A program made the position numbers and the translations under genes. Of a stretch of 64,000 bases of DNA, positions 17,828-26,901 are shown piece by piece. Numbering within the stretch: the first letter of the stretch is position 1; the number at the start of each line of letters is the position of its first letter. The stretch comes from Paraburkholderia acidicola (GTDB taxonomy: Bacteria; Pseudomonadota; Gammaproteobacteria; Burkholderiales; Burkholderiaceae), in the NCBI RefSeq assembly GCF_002362315.1, contig NZ_MTZV01000006.1:1178001-1242000 (forward strand), given 5' to 3'. Under the pieces are notes generated by a model, which worked only from the letters and a program-made list of their open reading frames with translations, was not told the origin of the DNA and did no database searches.

Positions 17828-18832
17828 ATGAATCAGCATTCCCGCAAGCACCCTGTCGCACAGCGACTCGTTTCGATATGCGTGGCCGCATCCGCGGTCT
17901 GGTGTGCGAGCGCAACACTCGCCGCCGACCAGCCGATCGTCGGCCTCATCACGAAGACCGACACGAACCCGTACTTCGTGAAGATGAAACAGGGTGCCGA
18001 AGGCGCGGCGCAAAAGAGCGGTGCCAAGCTGCTCACCGCGGCGGGCAAGTTCGACGGCGACAACGCAAGCCAGGTCACCGCCATCGAGAACATGGTGACC
18101 GCCGGCGCAAAAGCCATCCTGATCACGCCGAGCGATACGAAGGCGATCGTGCCGAGCATCCAGAAGGCACGTGCCGCAGGCACGATGGTGATCGCACTCG
18201 ATACGGCGACCGAGCCGCAAACTGCCACCGACGCCCTCTTCGCCACCGACAACTTCAAGGCCGGCGTCCTGATCGGCCAATACGCGAAGGCTGCGCTCGG
18301 CAACAAGCCAGCGAAGATCGCGACACTCGATCTCGCGCCCGGCATCTCGGTCGGTGTGCAGCGGCATAACGGCTTCCTGCAGGGCTTCGGCGTGAAGGAA
18401 GGCGACGCGGCTATCGTCTGCAGCCAGGATACGCGTGGCGACCAGGCGAAGGGACAAACGGCGATGGAAAATTGCCTGCAGAAATCGCCGGATATCAACG
18501 TCGTGTACACGATCAACGAACCGGCCGCGGCCGGCGCGTATCGCGCGTTGAAGTCGGCGGGCAAGGACAAGAGCGTGATGATCGTATCGATCGACGGCGG
18601 CTGCGAAGGCGTGCGCAACGTCAAGGCCGGCGAGATCGCGGCGACCTCGCAGCAGTATCCGTTGAAGATGGCCGAACTCGGCGTGGAAGCCGGCGTCGAG
18701 TACGCGAAGACCGGCAAGAAGGTCGCCGGCTATCGCGACACCGGTGTCACGCTGATCACCGACAAGCCGATGTCCGGTGTCGACAGCAAGGACACGAAGT
18801 TCGGTCTCGACAACTGCTGGGGCAACAAGTAA
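17828..18832 (+). CDS. frcB: Periplasmic sugar-binding protein, fructose-type ABC importer
   Basis: A 334-residue type-1 periplasmic binding protein with a signal peptide ending at about residue 34 (TLAADQP) and an excellent GGAGGA ribosome binding site. The mature start VGLITKTDTNPYFVKMKQGAEGAA and later DTATEP, NEPAAAGAYRALK and SIDGGCEGV follow the ribose/fructose-binding (RbsB/FrcB) pattern. The gene order binding protein, permease, single-domain ATPase, ROK protein is that of the rhizobial frc fructose locus, so fructose is the best guess; mannose or ribose remain possible. First gene of the operon. Confidence 0.85.
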   Translation: MNQHSRKHPVAQRLVSICVAASAVWCASATLAADQPIVGLITKTDTNPYFVKMKQGAEGAAQKSGAKLLTAAGKFDGDNASQVTAIENMVTAGAKAILITPSDTKAIVPSIQKARAAGTMVIALDTATEPQTATDALFATDNFKAGVLIGQYAKAALGNKPAKIATLDLAPGISVGVQRHNGFLQGFGVKEGDAAIVCSQDTRGDQAKGQTAMENCLQKSPDINVVYTINEPAAAGAYRALKSAGKDKSVMIVSIDGGCEGVRNVKAGEIAATSQQYPLKMAELGVEAGVEYAKTGKKVAGYRDTGVTLITDKPMSGVDSKDTKFGLDNCWGNK

Positions 18833-18841
18833 CGCGCGGAT

Positions 18842-18869
18842 AGCGGGACGCGCTCAGGCCCGTCCCGCT
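18842..18869 (+). other. Intercistronic stem-loop after the binding-protein gene
   Basis: Nine-bp GC-rich arms AGCGGGACG / CGTCCCGCT with a 10-base loop, starting 9 bases after the frcB stop in the 138-bp gap before frcC. Hairpins here commonly stabilise the upstream mRNA and keep binding protein more abundant than permease. There is no T-run, so full termination is unlikely. Confidence 0.5.
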
Positions 18870-18970
18870 CGAGCATCGAAGGCAGCGCGCGGCCGCCGCC
18901 GTGCATCGTCACGCATCGCTTCAAATGCCCCACGCACCGCGCGCTACGCCATTGCATCGAGGAAATCATC

Positions 18971-19957
18971 ATGTCGACTCCCACTGCGTCCGCGTCCTCA
19001 TCGCGCCGCCTCGCCGACCGTCTGCCGTCGCTTGCGGAAATCGGTCCGCTCATCGCGCTGTTGCTCGCAGGGCTGTTCTTCGTCTCGCAGAGTGATCGCT
19101 TTCTGTCGTTCCAGAATCTCTCGCTGATCCTGCAACAAACGATGGTTGTCGCCGTCATCGCGATCGGCCAGACCCTGATCGTGCTGACGGGCGGCATCGA
19201 TCTGTCGTGCGGCATGGTGATGGCCTTCGGCTCGATCATCATGACCAAGTTCGCAGTCGTACTCGGCGTGCCGCCGGTGCTGGCGATCTTCTGCGGGATC
19301 GCGGCGAGCATGTTGTTCGGCGCGCTCAACGGCGTGTTGATCACGCGGATCAAGCTGCCACCGTTCATCGTCACGCTCGGCACGTTGAACATCGCGTTCG
19401 CGATTACTCAGATCTATTCGAACGCGGAGAGCGTGTCCAGCCTGCCCGACGCGATCATGTTCTTCGGCAACACGTTCCGGGTCGGTCCCGCAGAGATCAC
19501 TTACGGCACCGTGCTCGCGCTGCTGATGTATCTCGTCGCCTGGTTCGTGCTGCGCGATACGGTGCCGGGGCGCCATCTGTATGCGCTCGGTAACAACGCG
19601 GAAGCCGCGCGCCTGATGGGACTGTCGTCGCAACGCATCCTGCTCACGGTATATACGCTCGCTGGCGCAATCTACGGGATCGCTGCGTTGCTGTCGGTTT
19701 CGCGCACCGGAGTCGGCGATCCGCAGGCAGGACAGACAGAGAACCTCGACAGCATTACGGCCGTGGTGCTCGGCGGAACGAGTCTGTTTGGCGGGCGTGG
19801 TTCGGTGGTGGGCACGTTGCTCGGCGCGCTGATCGTCGGCGTGTTCCGCAATGGGCTTACGTTGATCGGCGTGTCGTCGGTGTACCAGGTGCTGATCACC
19901 GGGATGCTGGTGATCCTCGCCGTCGCCGCCGACAAACTTTCGCACCGTCGCGCGTAA
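18971..19957 (+). CDS. frcC: Sugar ABC transporter permease, fructose type
   Basis: A 328-residue membrane protein with 8-10 helices in the branched-chain/ribose permease family. The GQTLIVLTGGIDLSCG and LNGVLITRIKLPPFIVTLGTLNIA blocks and the EAA-like loop GNNAEAARLMG are typical. GGTSLFGGRGSVVGTLLGALIVG near the end is the family C-terminal signature. It presumably forms a homodimer. It follows frcB by 138 bp and precedes the ATPase by 23 bp. Confidence 0.88.
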   Translation: MSTPTASASSSRRLADRLPSLAEIGPLIALLLAGLFFVSQSDRFLSFQNLSLILQQTMVVAVIAIGQTLIVLTGGIDLSCGMVMAFGSIIMTKFAVVLGVPPVLAIFCGIAASMLFGALNGVLITRIKLPPFIVTLGTLNIAFAITQIYSNAESVSSLPDAIMFFGNTFRVGPAEITYGTVLALLMYLVAWFVLRDTVPGRHLYALGNNAEAARLMGLSSQRILLTVYTLAGAIYGIAALLSVSRTGVGDPQAGQTENLDSITAVVLGGTSLFGGRGSVVGTLLGALIVGVFRNGLTLIGVSSVYQVLITGMLVILAVAADKLSHRRA

Positions 19958-19980
19958 GCGCCAGGACACAGGAGATCGAC

Positions 19981-20790
19981 ATGTCGACACCTCAATCCAC
20001 TGCCGCTGCGTCCGGCACAGTCACGCCGGTGCTGCAGGCCCGCGGCCTCGTCAAACGCTATGGCCAGGTCACCGCACTCGATGGCTGCGATTTCGAAGTC
20101 CTGCCTGGCGAAATCCTCGCCGTGATCGGCGACAACGGCGCAGGCAAGTCATCGCTAATCAAGGCGTTGTCGGGCGCGACTGTGCCCGACGAAGGCGAGA
20201 TCCTGCTCGACGGCAAGCCGGTGAAATTCCGCAGCCCGCTCGACGCGCGCGAGCAAGGTATCGAAACCGTCTATCAGGAGCTCGCGGTTGCGCCCGCGAT
20301 GAGCATCGCGGAAAACCTGTTCCTTGCGCGCGAAATCGTCAAGCGCGGCTGGCGCGGCTCGATTCTCAAGATGATCGACAAGCGCCGCATGCTGGAGGAA
20401 GCGACAGCACACATGAAGGATCTGCAGATCGGCATTCGCTCGATGCGGCAGGCCGTCGAAACGCTATCGGGCGGTCAGCGCCAGGGCGTCGCCGTCGCGC
20501 GCAGCGCAGCCTTTGCGCGACATGTGGTCATTCTCGACGAACCGACAGCCGCGCTCGGCGTGAAGGAAGGCAACATGGTGCTGGAATTGATTCGCCGCGT
20601 ACGCGATCGCGGCCTGCCGGTCATCCTGATCAGCCACAACATGCCACATGTGTTCGAAGTCGCCGATCGTATCCACATCCAGCGTCTCGGCCGACGCGCG
20701 GCCGTCGTCAACACGAAGGACATCCATATGTCCGAGGCGGTGGCAATCATGACCGGTGCGAAAGAAGCGGACGTCAAGGCGATCGCATGA
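19981..20790 (+). CDS. frcA: Sugar ABC transporter ATP-binding protein, single domain
   Basis: A 269-residue ATPase with one nucleotide-binding domain. Walker A GDNGAGKSS, Q-loop YQELAVAPAMS, signature LSGGQRQGVAVAR, Walker B VVILDEPTAAL and switch ISHNMPHV are all intact. Most ribose-type importers use a fused double ATPase of about 500 residues. A single 260-270-residue ATPase is characteristic of FrcA, supporting the frc assignment. It follows frcC by 23 bp with GGAG upstream. Confidence 0.88.
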   Translation: MSTPQSTAAASGTVTPVLQARGLVKRYGQVTALDGCDFEVLPGEILAVIGDNGAGKSSLIKALSGATVPDEGEILLDGKPVKFRSPLDAREQGIETVYQELAVAPAMSIAENLFLAREIVKRGWRGSILKMIDKRRMLEEATAHMKDLQIGIRSMRQAVETLSGGQRQGVAVARSAAFARHVVILDEPTAALGVKEGNMVLELIRRVRDRGLPVILISHNMPHVFEVADRIHIQRLGRRAAVVNTKDIHMSEAVAIMTGAKEADVKAIA

Positions 20791-20830
20791 TCTTTCTGCG
20801 CGACTTCGCGCGCCACTGACAGGCACGCTC

Positions 20831-22063
20831 ATGAATACCGCTACCCGTTCGCCCCCCAGACGCACGGTCGGCTCGAACCAGGTCGGCATGCGCCAGTTCA
20901 ACGAGCGGATCGTGCTACAGGCCATCCGTCTGCACGGCCCGTTGCCGAAGGCCGATGTCGGTCGGCTCACGCGGCTGTCCATGCAGACCGTATCGATGAT
21001 CGTCGAGCGGCTGATTAGCGACGGACTGCTCGCCAAGCAACCGCGTGTGCGTGGTCGCATCGGTCAACCGTCGGTGCCAATCGCGCTGCGGCCCGACGGT
21101 GCGTTCACGATAGGTATCAAGGTTGGGCGCCGCAGTCTCGACGTACTCGCGATGGATTTCACCGGCAAGGTCTGCTGCCGCGAGGTGCTCGACTATGCGT
21201 ATCCCGACCCGCGCATGCTGTTTCCCGCACTCGAAAGCAAGCTTGCGCGCGTGAACGATGCGCTCGGCGCGCGGGCCGCGAAAGTAGTCGGCGTTGGTGT
21301 GGCCGCGCCGCTATGGCTCGGCGGCTGGCGCGACTTTCTCGGCGCGCCGCAAGAGGCGCTCGATGCGTGGCACGACATCGACATCCGCAGTCGCATCGAA
21401 GCGATGACCGGCCTGCCCGTCGAATTCGCGAAAGACACTACCGCCGCGTGTGCCGCCGAACTCGTGATGGGCCAGGGGCGTGGCATTCACAACTTTCTGT
21501 ATCTGTTTGTCGGTACGTTTATCGGCGGTGGGCTCGTGATCGACGGACGTCTGCATGGCGGCCCGCACGACAATGCGGGCGCGGTTGGATCGATCCCGCT
21601 GCAAGGCGCTACGCGTCAGGGCACGTCACCACCTGCGCGGCAACTGTTGCACGCAGCCTCCGGCTTCGTACTCGAGCAGGCAATCAGCGCAGCGGGCGCG
21701 CCGCCCGCTGCTGCACACGATCACCGTGCGCTGTCGGCCGACCTGTGGCGCCACACCGAACAGTGGCTCGACACCGCCTCTCCAGCGATTGCCGGCGCAT
21801 TGACGAACGCCGCAGCGCTGCTCGATCTCGATGCAGTGGTAATCGACGGTGAACTCGACCGGCAGCTCGTGCGCGAAATCATCCGGCGCACGGAGCGTGT
21901 GCTTGATGGTTTCGAATGGGAGGGGATGGTGCGGCCGCAACTGCTCGAAGGCACCATCGGTGCGGACGCGCGTGCGATGGGCGGCGCGATCTTGCCGCTG
22001 TATGCGCATTTCGCACCGGTACACGAGCTGTTTTTGAAGCCAGCCGCTGAGGCTGATCAATGA
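20831..22063 (+). CDS. ROK-family transcriptional regulator/sugar-kinase-like protein
   Basis: A 410-residue protein from ATG 20831. Residues about 25-85 form a winged helix (GMRQFNERIVLQAIRLHGPLPKADVGRLTRLSMQTVSMIVERL). The rest is an actin-like ROK fold with GIKVGRRSLDVLAMDFTG, GVGVAAPLW and VEFAKDTTAACAAELVMGQG. The usual ROK zinc motif with clustered cysteines (CxCGxxGC) after GxxGxxxL is absent: the segment reads GAVGSIPLQGATRQG. DNA binding plus sugar sensing is therefore likelier than kinase activity. It lies 40 bp after frcA and is presumably the local repressor. Confidence 0.82.
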   Translation: MNTATRSPPRRTVGSNQVGMRQFNERIVLQAIRLHGPLPKADVGRLTRLSMQTVSMIVERLISDGLLAKQPRVRGRIGQPSVPIALRPDGAFTIGIKVGRRSLDVLAMDFTGKVCCREVLDYAYPDPRMLFPALESKLARVNDALGARAAKVVGVGVAAPLWLGGWRDFLGAPQEALDAWHDIDIRSRIEAMTGLPVEFAKDTTAACAAELVMGQGRGIHNFLYLFVGTFIGGGLVIDGRLHGGPHDNAGAVGSIPLQGATRQGTSPPARQLLHAASGFVLEQAISAAGAPPAAAHDHRALSADLWRHTEQWLDTASPAIAGALTNAAALLDLDAVVIDGELDRQLVREIIRRTERVLDGFEWEGMVRPQLLEGTIGADARAMGGAILPLYAHFAPVHELFLKPAAEADQ

Positions 22064-22071
22064 GATCACGC

Positions 22072-22890
22072 TCAGTCCAAGTACGTCACACCATCGCGAT
22101 GACTGAGATGTTGTAGTACCGGATCTTCCGTGTGGACCGCGACGAGATTCATGCCAGCAGAGAAACAGCGATATCCCAACTCTTCGACCAATCCTCTGAT
22201 CGCGGCCTCGTCAGATTTGAAAATCTCGATCAAAAGTATGGGTTTGATATTTTGCAGTGTCTTACGCGCTCCGCGCAGTACCTCAATCTCCATACTTTCG
22301 ACATCGAGCTTGATGAGATCGACACGCTGAAGATCAAGCGAATCGATACTCACCATCGGCACCGCTACGCCACGCGATGGGTCGTACGAAATGCTCTGAC
22401 CGATATCTTCGGTGTTCTCTTTCTGACGCAATTCGAAACTGCCAAAGCTGGCGTGTGCGAAATAATCTGGCTGGGGAATAATCAATTCTCCGCAGTGCTC
22501 ACCCAATGCAGCAAGCCTCGCACGTGCGTTCAGGCAATTATTGATCGCGATGTTGCCTGCCAGCGCATAGTAGAGGATTTCCTGCGCCTCGAAGCCAAGC
22601 ACCCGCCCCCAGCCATGCATGTGGCGACCCCATTCGATCGTATGCACGCCGATATTGGCACCGCCGTCGATAGCAAAAACGCCATCGCCGAAATAGTGGC
22701 GGCGCTTGGTGAGCAGTGCAAGCACGAAGCTCACTTCACCCGCGCTAAAACTCGACGTTTGCAGAATATCCTGTCCTACACCGTAGACGTCCCCAGAGCT
22801 TTTAACGTTGTAGTCGTTACGATTGACAATCATCGTGCCGTGATTCGAGGCCGCGAGTATGAAGGCAATGGGACGAGCGGGAAATGACAT
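22072..22890 (-). CDS. FkbM-family methyltransferase
   Basis: A 272-residue protein. VFAIDGGANIGVHTIEWGRHM (motif I, around 75-95) and VLGFEAQEILYYALAGNIAINN (motif II) form the SAM site. DLIKLDVESMEIEVLRGA around 200 is the conserved FkbM block, followed by PILLIEIFK. It probably methylates a sugar hydroxyl or similar group. It lies upstream of (on the same strand as) a TPR/glycosyltransferase-like gene, a pairing that hints at glycan or glycoprotein modification. Converges with the ROK gene (8-bp gap). Confidence 0.88.
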   Translation of the reverse strand: MSFPARPIAFILAASNHGTMIVNRNDYNVKSSGDVYGVGQDILQTSSFSAGEVSFVLALLTKRRHYFGDGVFAIDGGANIGVHTIEWGRHMHGWGRVLGFEAQEILYYALAGNIAINNCLNARARLAALGEHCGELIIPQPDYFAHASFGSFELRQKENTEDIGQSISYDPSRGVAVPMVSIDSLDLQRVDLIKLDVESMEIEVLRGARKTLQNIKPILLIEIFKSDEAAIRGLVEELGYRCFSAGMNLVAVHTEDPVLQHLSHRDGVTYLD

Positions 22891-22956
22891 GGAGTAGGTG
22901 CCCCTGTGAAGATTCTTTCACTACCAGAGTAGCGCACCCGTATCGCGAAGGAAAGA

Positions 22957-22991
22957 CAGATGAGGGTACGGCTCTTCGGTTTCCTCATCTG
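22957..22991 (-). other. Stem-loop between the FkbM and TPR/glycosyltransferase genes
   Basis: Nine-bp arms CAGATGAGG / CCTCATCTG with a 17-base loop in the 154-bp gap. It follows the stop of neither gene on the right strand for a standard terminator of the FkbM gene; it could terminate the TPR/glycosyltransferase transcript (stop 23045). No T-run. Role unknown. Confidence 0.3.
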
Positions 22992-23044
22992 CTGGAAGCG
23001 AACGAAAGCAGGTTGTCCGGACCTTCGTTATCCCGGGGACGCGC

Positions 23045-24469
23045 TCATTGCGTAGTCAGCCACGTTGCAGCATCTTGCACGACCGAATCCCAGTCGCCTT
23101 CATGCGTCTGCCGCAACACGGTTGCGCCTTCGATCCACGGCGTAGTCGTTCCCCGTGTACCCCAACGCCAGTCTCCGGACGTATTGACCGGTACACATGT
23201 CGGCTTGCCCATCATGGTCGCGAGATTGGCCACCGCCGAATCCACCGCGAGCACCGCATCCAGCTCTCCAACGCAGGCCGCCGTATCGTCGAAATGGAAG
23301 ATGCCTGGCAGGTAGCGGCTGACGTCACCAGCGGGCGTGCCGGCTTGAGCTTCAACCAGCGGATGGTGCAGATTGACGAAATGCACGCGCCCGGTCACGG
23401 CGGGATTCGTTGTAATCCGGTTGAGCATCTCGAGCGGCAGGCTGCGACGTGCCGCCCAGCAACGCGCGATGCTGCCCAGCTCGGGCATATGCCGCTGACG
23501 GCAGTCCCAGAACAGACCGACAAGCTTCTTTCCCGGATGTTGCACGCGCAACTGCTGCGCCCATTCCTTCGCAATCTGCTGCTTCTCCGACGGAGCCCGC
23601 AGATACGCCTGAAAACGATATCCGGACACCGCCTGGCTGGCCTTAAGCAACGGCAAACAAAGCAGCGTCGCGTGCAGATCCGGTGCGAACGCCTGCACGC
23701 TCGCCTGCACGGCTTCAGGCAATGGTGCGTACGATTGCATCGGACTCGGCACACTGACGACTTCGCAATCGGGCAGCGATGCCTGCATCAGTTGATGGAT
23801 CTGCGGAGCGCAAGTGATCATCACGCTCGCACCCGCTGCCCGCCAGTCGGCCACGCATGCGGCCAGCAGGAAGTTGTCGCCGAAGCCGAGCTGGTGCGTG
23901 ACCAGCACGCGCCGCCCGTGCAGGTCGGGTTCGCCGGTCCACTCGGGAATGTCTGCCGGACGATAACTGTAGGCGTCGCCAGAATGGCTGCGCATGAGCC
24001 AGTGTGCGAAGCCGCGCGGATCGCCTGCCTTGAGCAGCGCCTGGCCCAGCAGGGACTCCGCCTCCGCGCGAACGTGCGTGCTGTCCGCGATCTGCCGCAC
24101 CTCGTCCAGCAGCGGAATCGCCTTTGCGAGATCGCCGGCCATCATCAGGCTGTAGCCGAGCCTCAACTGGTAAATCGCTGACTCGCCGGATGTCGACAGA
24201 TCATGTGCCAGCATGTCGGCCGCTTCAGCATGTCGTCCCACCAGGTTGAGCGCGGAAGCACGCATCGCCCGAAAATCAGCGTGATGGGGATCGAGCGCCA
24301 GCGCCCGCTCCGCCCAGGGAAGCATCTGGTCCTCGCGCGTGAGGGCGCTCAATATTTCGCATGCCTCCCAGATGATCGATAGATCGTGCGGGTTATGCGT
24401 ATGGCGTTCGGCCACAGACTGTAGTCGCTGTTCCAACTCGATGGTCACGTTATCCGCCGAATTTTGCAT
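23045..24469 (-). CDS. TPR protein with glycosyltransferase-9-like C-terminal domain
   Basis: A 474-residue protein from ATG 24469. A GTG two codons upstream (24475) has GGAAGG at better spacing and may be the true start. Residues about 1-170 are tetratricopeptide repeats (HNPHDLSIIWEACEILSAL, ALDPHHADFRAMRASALNLVG, QLRLGYSLMMAGDLAKAIPLL). From about 185 a Rossmann-like domain begins (RVLVTHQLGFGDNFLLAACVADW), and the C-terminus has DAVLAVDSAVANLATMMGKPT, the pattern of heptosyltransferase-like GT9 enzymes in TPR fusions. Such proteins modify glycans or glycosylate surface proteins. Substrate unknown. Confidence 0.75.
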   Translation of the reverse strand: MQNSADNVTIELEQRLQSVAERHTHNPHDLSIIWEACEILSALTREDQMLPWAERALALDPHHADFRAMRASALNLVGRHAEAADMLAHDLSTSGESAIYQLRLGYSLMMAGDLAKAIPLLDEVRQIADSTHVRAEAESLLGQALLKAGDPRGFAHWLMRSHSGDAYSYRPADIPEWTGEPDLHGRRVLVTHQLGFGDNFLLAACVADWRAAGASVMITCAPQIHQLMQASLPDCEVVSVPSPMQSYAPLPEAVQASVQAFAPDLHATLLCLPLLKASQAVSGYRFQAYLRAPSEKQQIAKEWAQQLRVQHPGKKLVGLFWDCRQRHMPELGSIARCWAARRSLPLEMLNRITTNPAVTGRVHFVNLHHPLVEAQAGTPAGDVSRYLPGIFHFDDTAACVGELDAVLAVDSAVANLATMMGKPTCVPVNTSGDWRWGTRGTTTPWIEGATVLRQTHEGDWDSVVQDAATWLTTQ

Positions 24470-24769
24470 CGCCACATTGACTAACCTTCCGTAGAGCTTA
24501 TGTATTGCAAGATAGCTTCGTCCAGCAGGTCTCACTCCGGACCGGGGAATCGCAAACCGGTAGTGGTCGCGGACGGAATTTCCGTTAGAGGCGTGTCGAA
24601 GCAACGACTGCGAAGATTTTATCCGATGATTCGATATCGCAAATATGACGACGCGAGTCGACGAGTTCGACCGGCAATGCGTGCGTGAAATCGCGTTTCC
24701 CGCGCTTTCCCCGCATTTTGCTGATAGCCTGCGCATTCATCGAGATCCGCGGGCAAGCTCGCTACTTTC
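24470..24769. other. Divergent promoter region without visible elements
   Basis: 300 bp between the divergent TPR/glycosyltransferase and FAD-oxidase genes. Minus-strand frames continue here upstream of the chosen start but show no protein features. No clear promoter, operator or hairpin was recognised. Confidence 0.35.
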
Positions 24770-26050
24770 ATGCAAAGTTTCTACGAAGCAACAGTCGCGC
24801 GGCCGGAACGGCCGCCGCTTGCCGGTAAGCACAACGCGTCGGTGTGTATCGTCGGCGGCGGGCTTGCCGGGCTATCGACAGCACTCGGGCTCGTCGAGCG
24901 CGGCATGCGCGACGTGGTCGTGCTCGAAGCGCAACAGGTTGGCTTCGGCGCGTCGGGCCGCAACGGCGGTTTTGTGTTCGGCGGCTACAGCCTCGACTGT
25001 GCAGACCTGCTGCGTACGCTGGGACCGGTCCACGCAAAGGCGCTCTACACACTCACCACCGATGCAGTCGAATTGATGCGCGAACGCATCCGCCGCTACG
25101 ACATCGATTGCGATGCGACCCACGCCGGTGTGATCCTCGCCAACTGGTTCGACGAACCGGCTCGCCTCGAATCTCAGCGTCGTCTGATGAAGGACGCGTT
25201 CGACGTCGACTGGGAACCGGTGAGCCGCACCGACCTCGCCACACAACTGCGAACCAGCCGCTATTACGGCGGCCTGCTGGAACGCAACGCGTTCCACTTT
25301 CATCCGTTGAAGTACGTGCTGGGTATTGCCGCCGCAGCAGCGGCTGCGGGTGCGCGCATTCACGAGCATTCGCCGGTTGTGCGGCTCGAACGGCAGCCGG
25401 GCGGCGGCTTTCTGGTGCATACCGCGGGCGGCACGATCGAAGCCCAGCACGTCGTCATGGCAGGCGGTGGCTACGCACGCAACGTCTATCGCCCGGTCGA
25501 GCGCGCAGTACTGCCGATCGCCACCTACGTCGTCGCAACCGAGCCGCTCGGCGAGCGCCTGAAAGATGCGATCGACTGCGCGTCAGCGGTCTACGACACG
25601 CGCTTCGCCTTCGACTACTACCGTCCGTTAGCCGACACGCGCATCCTGTGGGGCGGCCGCATCTCGGTGCTGGAGCGTTCGCCGGACAGCATCGCGCGAT
25701 TGCTTCGCCGCGATCTGCTGCGGGTGTACCCGCAACTCCACGATGTACGTATCGACTACGCGTGGGGCGGGCTGATGAGCTACGCGCGGCACAAGATGCC
25801 GCAGATCGGCCGCAGTGCAGACGGTGTCTGGTACGGCGTCGGCTTCGGTGGACACGGGATGGCACCCACTACGGTCTCCGGCGAATTATTGGCGGCGGCG
25901 ATCTCCGGCGAACGGCCGGTGCCGGACGCGTTCGCTGCGTTCGGGCTCACCCGTACCTTCGGCGTGGCGGGTCTCGCAGCCGCCCAGCTCACGTACACCA
26001 CGATGCAGACACGCGACGCCATCGCGGGGCGTCGGCGAGGTTCATCGTAA
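24770..26050 (+). CDS. FAD-dependent oxidoreductase, amine/amino-acid oxidase (PuuB-like)
   Basis: A 426-residue DAO-fold flavoenzyme. The FAD-binding GGGLAG (29-34) sits in VCIVGGGLAGLSTALGLVERG. FGASGRNGGFVFGGY around 60-75 is characteristic of gamma-glutamylputrescine oxidase-like enzymes. Near the C-terminus, GGLMSYARHKMPQIGR and YGVGFGGHGMAPT complete the FAD site. It is expected to oxidise a secondary amine or a polyamine derivative to an imine with H2O2 release. There is no strong ribosome binding site before the ATG. The next gene is a TetR regulator on the same strand, which could control it. Confidence 0.82.
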   Translation: MQSFYEATVARPERPPLAGKHNASVCIVGGGLAGLSTALGLVERGMRDVVVLEAQQVGFGASGRNGGFVFGGYSLDCADLLRTLGPVHAKALYTLTTDAVELMRERIRRYDIDCDATHAGVILANWFDEPARLESQRRLMKDAFDVDWEPVSRTDLATQLRTSRYYGGLLERNAFHFHPLKYVLGIAAAAAAAGARIHEHSPVVRLERQPGGGFLVHTAGGTIEAQHVVMAGGGYARNVYRPVERAVLPIATYVVATEPLGERLKDAIDCASAVYDTRFAFDYYRPLADTRILWGGRISVLERSPDSIARLLRRDLLRVYPQLHDVRIDYAWGGLMSYARHKMPQIGRSADGVWYGVGFGGHGMAPTTVSGELLAAAISGERPVPDAFAAFGLTRTFGVAGLAAAQLTYTTMQTRDAIAGRRRGSS

Positions 26051-26061
26051 GCATGCCGAAA

Positions 26062-26089
26062 CCCAACTGAGCCCAACTGAGCCCAACTT
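26062..26089. repeat. 10-bp direct microrepeat
   Basis: CCCAACTGAG is repeated in tandem nearly three times just after the oxidase stop codon. It is followed by an A-rich stretch and no hairpin. No function is evident. Confidence 0.6.
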
Positions 26090-26162
26090 CGGAAAAACAA
26101 AAAAGAACCGCAAAAAACAGGCTTAAAACGACCGGTTCGGCGACCGGAGCAGCGATATTGAC

Positions 26163-26171
26163 ATGCTAGAA
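26163..26171 (+). promoter_or_regulatory. Extended -10 promoter of the TetR gene
   Basis: TGCTAGAAT matches the extended -10 (TGnTATAAT) with one mismatch and lies about 30 bp before ATG 26201. No good -35 is present, as is usual for extended -10 promoters. It favours the ATG at 26201 over the one at 26171. Confidence 0.45.
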
Positions 26172-26200
26172 TGCGCGCTCATCGCCGCTTAAAACGCACT

Positions 26201-26875
26201 ATGAAACAGGCAAGCCAGGCTGCCCCGCCCGATTACGACGGCCCCCCTTCCGAAAGCCGGCGTAAGTACGATCCCGAACAGACGAAACGCAATATCCTCG
26301 ACGTCGCCACCCAGGAATTCTCTGCCATGGGACTGGCAGGCGCGCGTGTCGATGCGATCGCCGAACGCACGAATACCACGAAGCGCATGCTGTATTACTA
26401 CTTCCGCAGCAAGGAAGGGTTATACGAAGCTGTGCTGGAAAAGGTGTACAGCGACATCCGCGCGCTCGAACAGGATCTGCACATCGGCGCACTGACGCCC
26501 CTCGAAGGCTTGTGCACGCTGGTCGAATTCACGTTCGACTATCACGACAAACACCGCGATTTCGTGCGTCTTGTCACGATCGAGAATATCCACGGTGCAA
26601 AGTACGCCGAGCAGTTGACGTCGTTCAAGTCGCTCAATGCCAGCGCAATCCAGACCATCCATGACCTGCTCGCGCGCGGCGTCGCCGCCGGCGATTTTCG
26701 CGTCGACATCGATGCGATCGATCTGCATCTGTTGATCAGTTCGCTGTGCTTTCACCGGGTCAGCAACCGGCACACGTTCGGCACTGCGTTTGGCCGCGAC
26801 CTGTCGCATCCGCGGCTGCGCGAGCAACATCGAGCGATGATCGTCGACGCGACGCTGCGCTTTGTGAAGCGTTAA
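26201..26875 (+). CDS. TetR-family transcriptional regulator
   Basis: A 224-residue repressor-type protein. The HTH (about 30-75) reads TKRNILDVATQEFSAMGLAGARVDAIAERTNTTKRMLYYYFRSKEGLYEAVL. The rest is an all-helical ligand domain (TFDYHDKHRDFVRLVTIENIHGAKY). The start at 26201 is preferred because the upstream ATG at 26171 lies inside the likely -10 element. Convergent with the MFS gene of the shikimate-type operon. Neighbouring targets are either the upstream oxidase or the quinate/shikimate genes; the palindrome at 29248-29265 would suit a TetR protein. Confidence 0.85.
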   Translation: MKQASQAAPPDYDGPPSESRRKYDPEQTKRNILDVATQEFSAMGLAGARVDAIAERTNTTKRMLYYYFRSKEGLYEAVLEKVYSDIRALEQDLHIGALTPLEGLCTLVEFTFDYHDKHRDFVRLVTIENIHGAKYAEQLTSFKSLNASAIQTIHDLLARGVAAGDFRVDIDAIDLHLLISSLCFHRVSNRHTFGTAFGRDLSHPRLREQHRAMIVDATLRFVKR

Positions 26876-26901
26876 CGCTTGCTAATGCTCGCTAATGCGC
26901 G

